Source: RGIG3528 sp963649295 (GTDB taxonomy: Bacteria; Bacillota; Clostridia; Lachnospirales; Lachnospiraceae). From it: DNA of 6,110 nucleotides. The stretch spans positions 1-6,110 of the forward strand of contig CAVJHK010000077.1 of assembly GCA_963649295.1 (NCBI GenBank), in the 5' to 3' direction. This document shows positions 5,341 through 6,110 of the stretch, piece after piece; position 1 is the first letter of the stretch; every line of letters starts with the position of its first letter. The notes under the pieces are model-generated. The model did not search any database and had not been told where the DNA came from. It saw only the letters and a program-made list of their open reading frames with translations. A program made the translations under genes and the position numbers.

Positions 5341-6051
5341 ATGCAAAGCGTAAATTTAAACGATTATTTAAAGAGTATGGCTTATCCCGGACGCGGAATC
5401 GTGATGGGATGTTCCAAAGACGGAAAATGTGCGGTTACGGCATATTTTATAATGGGAAGAAGCGAAAATTCGCGTAACCGCATTTTTGTGACGGACGGCG
5501 ACGGAATAAGAACGGAAGCCTTTGATGCATCAAAAATGACGGATCCGAGCCTTATAATATATCATCCCGTGAGAGTACTCGGAAACAAAACGATTGTCAC
5601 AAACGGAGATCAGACGGATACGATTTATGAGCTTATGGATAAGCAGCAAACTTTTGAACAGGCTCTTCGCACACGCAAATTTGAACCCGACAGTCCGAAT
5701 TTTACGCCCAGAATATCCGGCATTATGCATATCGAAAACGGAAATTATAACTATGCCATGTCAATACTTAAAAGTGGTGACGACAAAGGTACTTTTTGCA
5801 ACAGATTTACTTTTGCTTACGGAAGTAATCAGGGAGAAGGAAGAATAATTCATACGTATATGGGCGACGAGGGCGTGCTTGAAAGCTTTGTGGGTGAACC
5901 CGTAAAGATTAATGTTTCGGGAAATATTGACGAATTTACAAATTTACTTTGGGAATCGCTTAACGATCAAAACAAGGTTTCTTTGTTTGTGAGATTTATT
6001 GATATCGAAACAAAAAAATATGAAACAAGAATCATAAACAAAAATATGTAA
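5341..6051 (+). CDS. purO: IMP cyclohydrolase, PurO-type
   Basis: This 236-residue cytoplasmic protein closes the ring of FAICAR to give IMP, the last step of de novo purine synthesis. It belongs to the archaeal-type IMP cyclohydrolase family (IMP_cyclohyd), not to the PurH cyclohydrolase domain of most bacteria. The recognisable blocks are YPGRGIVMG (15-23), YFIMGRSENSRNR (35-47), GDGIRTEAFD (53-62), PVRVLGN (76-82), TNGDQTD (87-93), ALRTRKFEPD (108-117), NFTPRISG (120-127) and GEGRIIHTY (165-173). The length fits bacterial members, which are slightly longer than the archaeal ones. Clostridia with this enzyme usually carry a separate AICAR formyltransferase, often next door; it is not visible in the 59 bases left. 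The upstream repeats and short ORFs suggest regulated expression. The symbol is by family, and activity is inferred. Confidence 0.9.
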   Translation: MQSVNLNDYLKSMAYPGRGIVMGCSKDGKCAVTAYFIMGRSENSRNRIFVTDGDGIRTEAFDASKMTDPSLIIYHPVRVLGNKTIVTNGDQTDTIYELMDKQQTFEQALRTRKFEPDSPNFTPRISGIMHIENGNYNYAMSILKSGDDKGTFCNRFTFAYGSNQGEGRIIHTYMGDEGVLESFVGEPVKINVSGNIDEFTNLLWESLNDQNKVSLFVRFIDIETKKYETRIINKNM

Positions 6052-6074
6052 AATGATACGGAAGACAAAAGGTT

Positions 6075-6110
6075 ATGTTTTTGATGCAGATTTTTTTGTA
6101 TGAAAAAATT
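6075..6110 (+). CDS. Possible start of a downstream gene, cut by window end
   Basis: An open frame of 12 codons (MFLMQIFLYEKI) runs from ATG 6075 to the window edge. A second in-frame ATG at 6084 lies 11 bases after AAAAGG (6067-6072), so either start is imperfect. Another ATG at 6100, in a different frame, begins MKK but has no ribosome site. No terminator follows purO, so the operon may continue. The residues do not resemble an AICAR formyltransferase start. This may be only intergenic DNA. Confidence 0.2.
   Translation, partial: MFLMQIFLYEKI

Overview
The window looks like a chromosomal piece from a low-GC, anaerobic Firmicute of the class Clostridia, most likely near the Lachnospiraceae. 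This rests on AT-rich coding DNA, strong AGGAG-type ribosome binding sites, tRNA genes without an encoded CCA end, a DUF4250 protein, an archaeal-type (PurO-like) IMP cyclohydrolase in a bacterium, and a GH133-type debranching enzyme. The taxonomic placement is inference. Nothing suggests a phage, plasmid, insertion sequence or CRISPR array.

Layout from left to right. Positions 1-387 hold a tRNA cluster on the + strand: the 3' part of tRNA-Val(TAC), tRNA-Leu(TAA) and tRNA-Arg(ACG), closed by a Rho-independent terminator. A possible internal promoter lies between Val and Leu. Positions 445-1567 hold a two-gene + strand unit: a tRNA-dihydrouridine synthase and, one base after its stop codon, a 62-residue DUF4250 protein. 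A long hairpin at 1590-1633 separates this unit from a convergent one and can terminate transcription both ways.

Positions 1641-4960 hold a two-gene minus-strand operon. It is read first through a cytoplasmic amylo-alpha-1,6-glucosidase (glycogen debranching) gene, then through an overlapping gene for a lipoprotein polysaccharide deacetylase with a Thr/Pro-rich linker and a NodB domain. The ATGATG overlap, with a Shine-Dalgarno sequence inside the upstream gene, implies translational coupling.

A 380-base divergent intergenic region (4961-5340) precedes a + strand gene for a PurO-type IMP cyclohydrolase (5341-6051), the last step of de novo purine synthesis. This region is the least ordinary part of the window. 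It carries a tandem 20-bp direct repeat (17/20 identical, 28 bp apart) ending on a good -35 hexamer. After that come two very short ORFs of 9 and 29 codons, each with a convincing Shine-Dalgarno sequence, and small hairpins overlapping their start signals. This looks like a regulated purine-gene leader, but no known riboswitch class could be recognised. The last 59 bases hold at most the start of another gene.

Apart from the leader, the genes are ordinary housekeeping and envelope functions. The links are tRNA genes beside a tRNA-modifying enzyme, and a glycan-debranching enzyme coupled to an exported glycan deacetylase.
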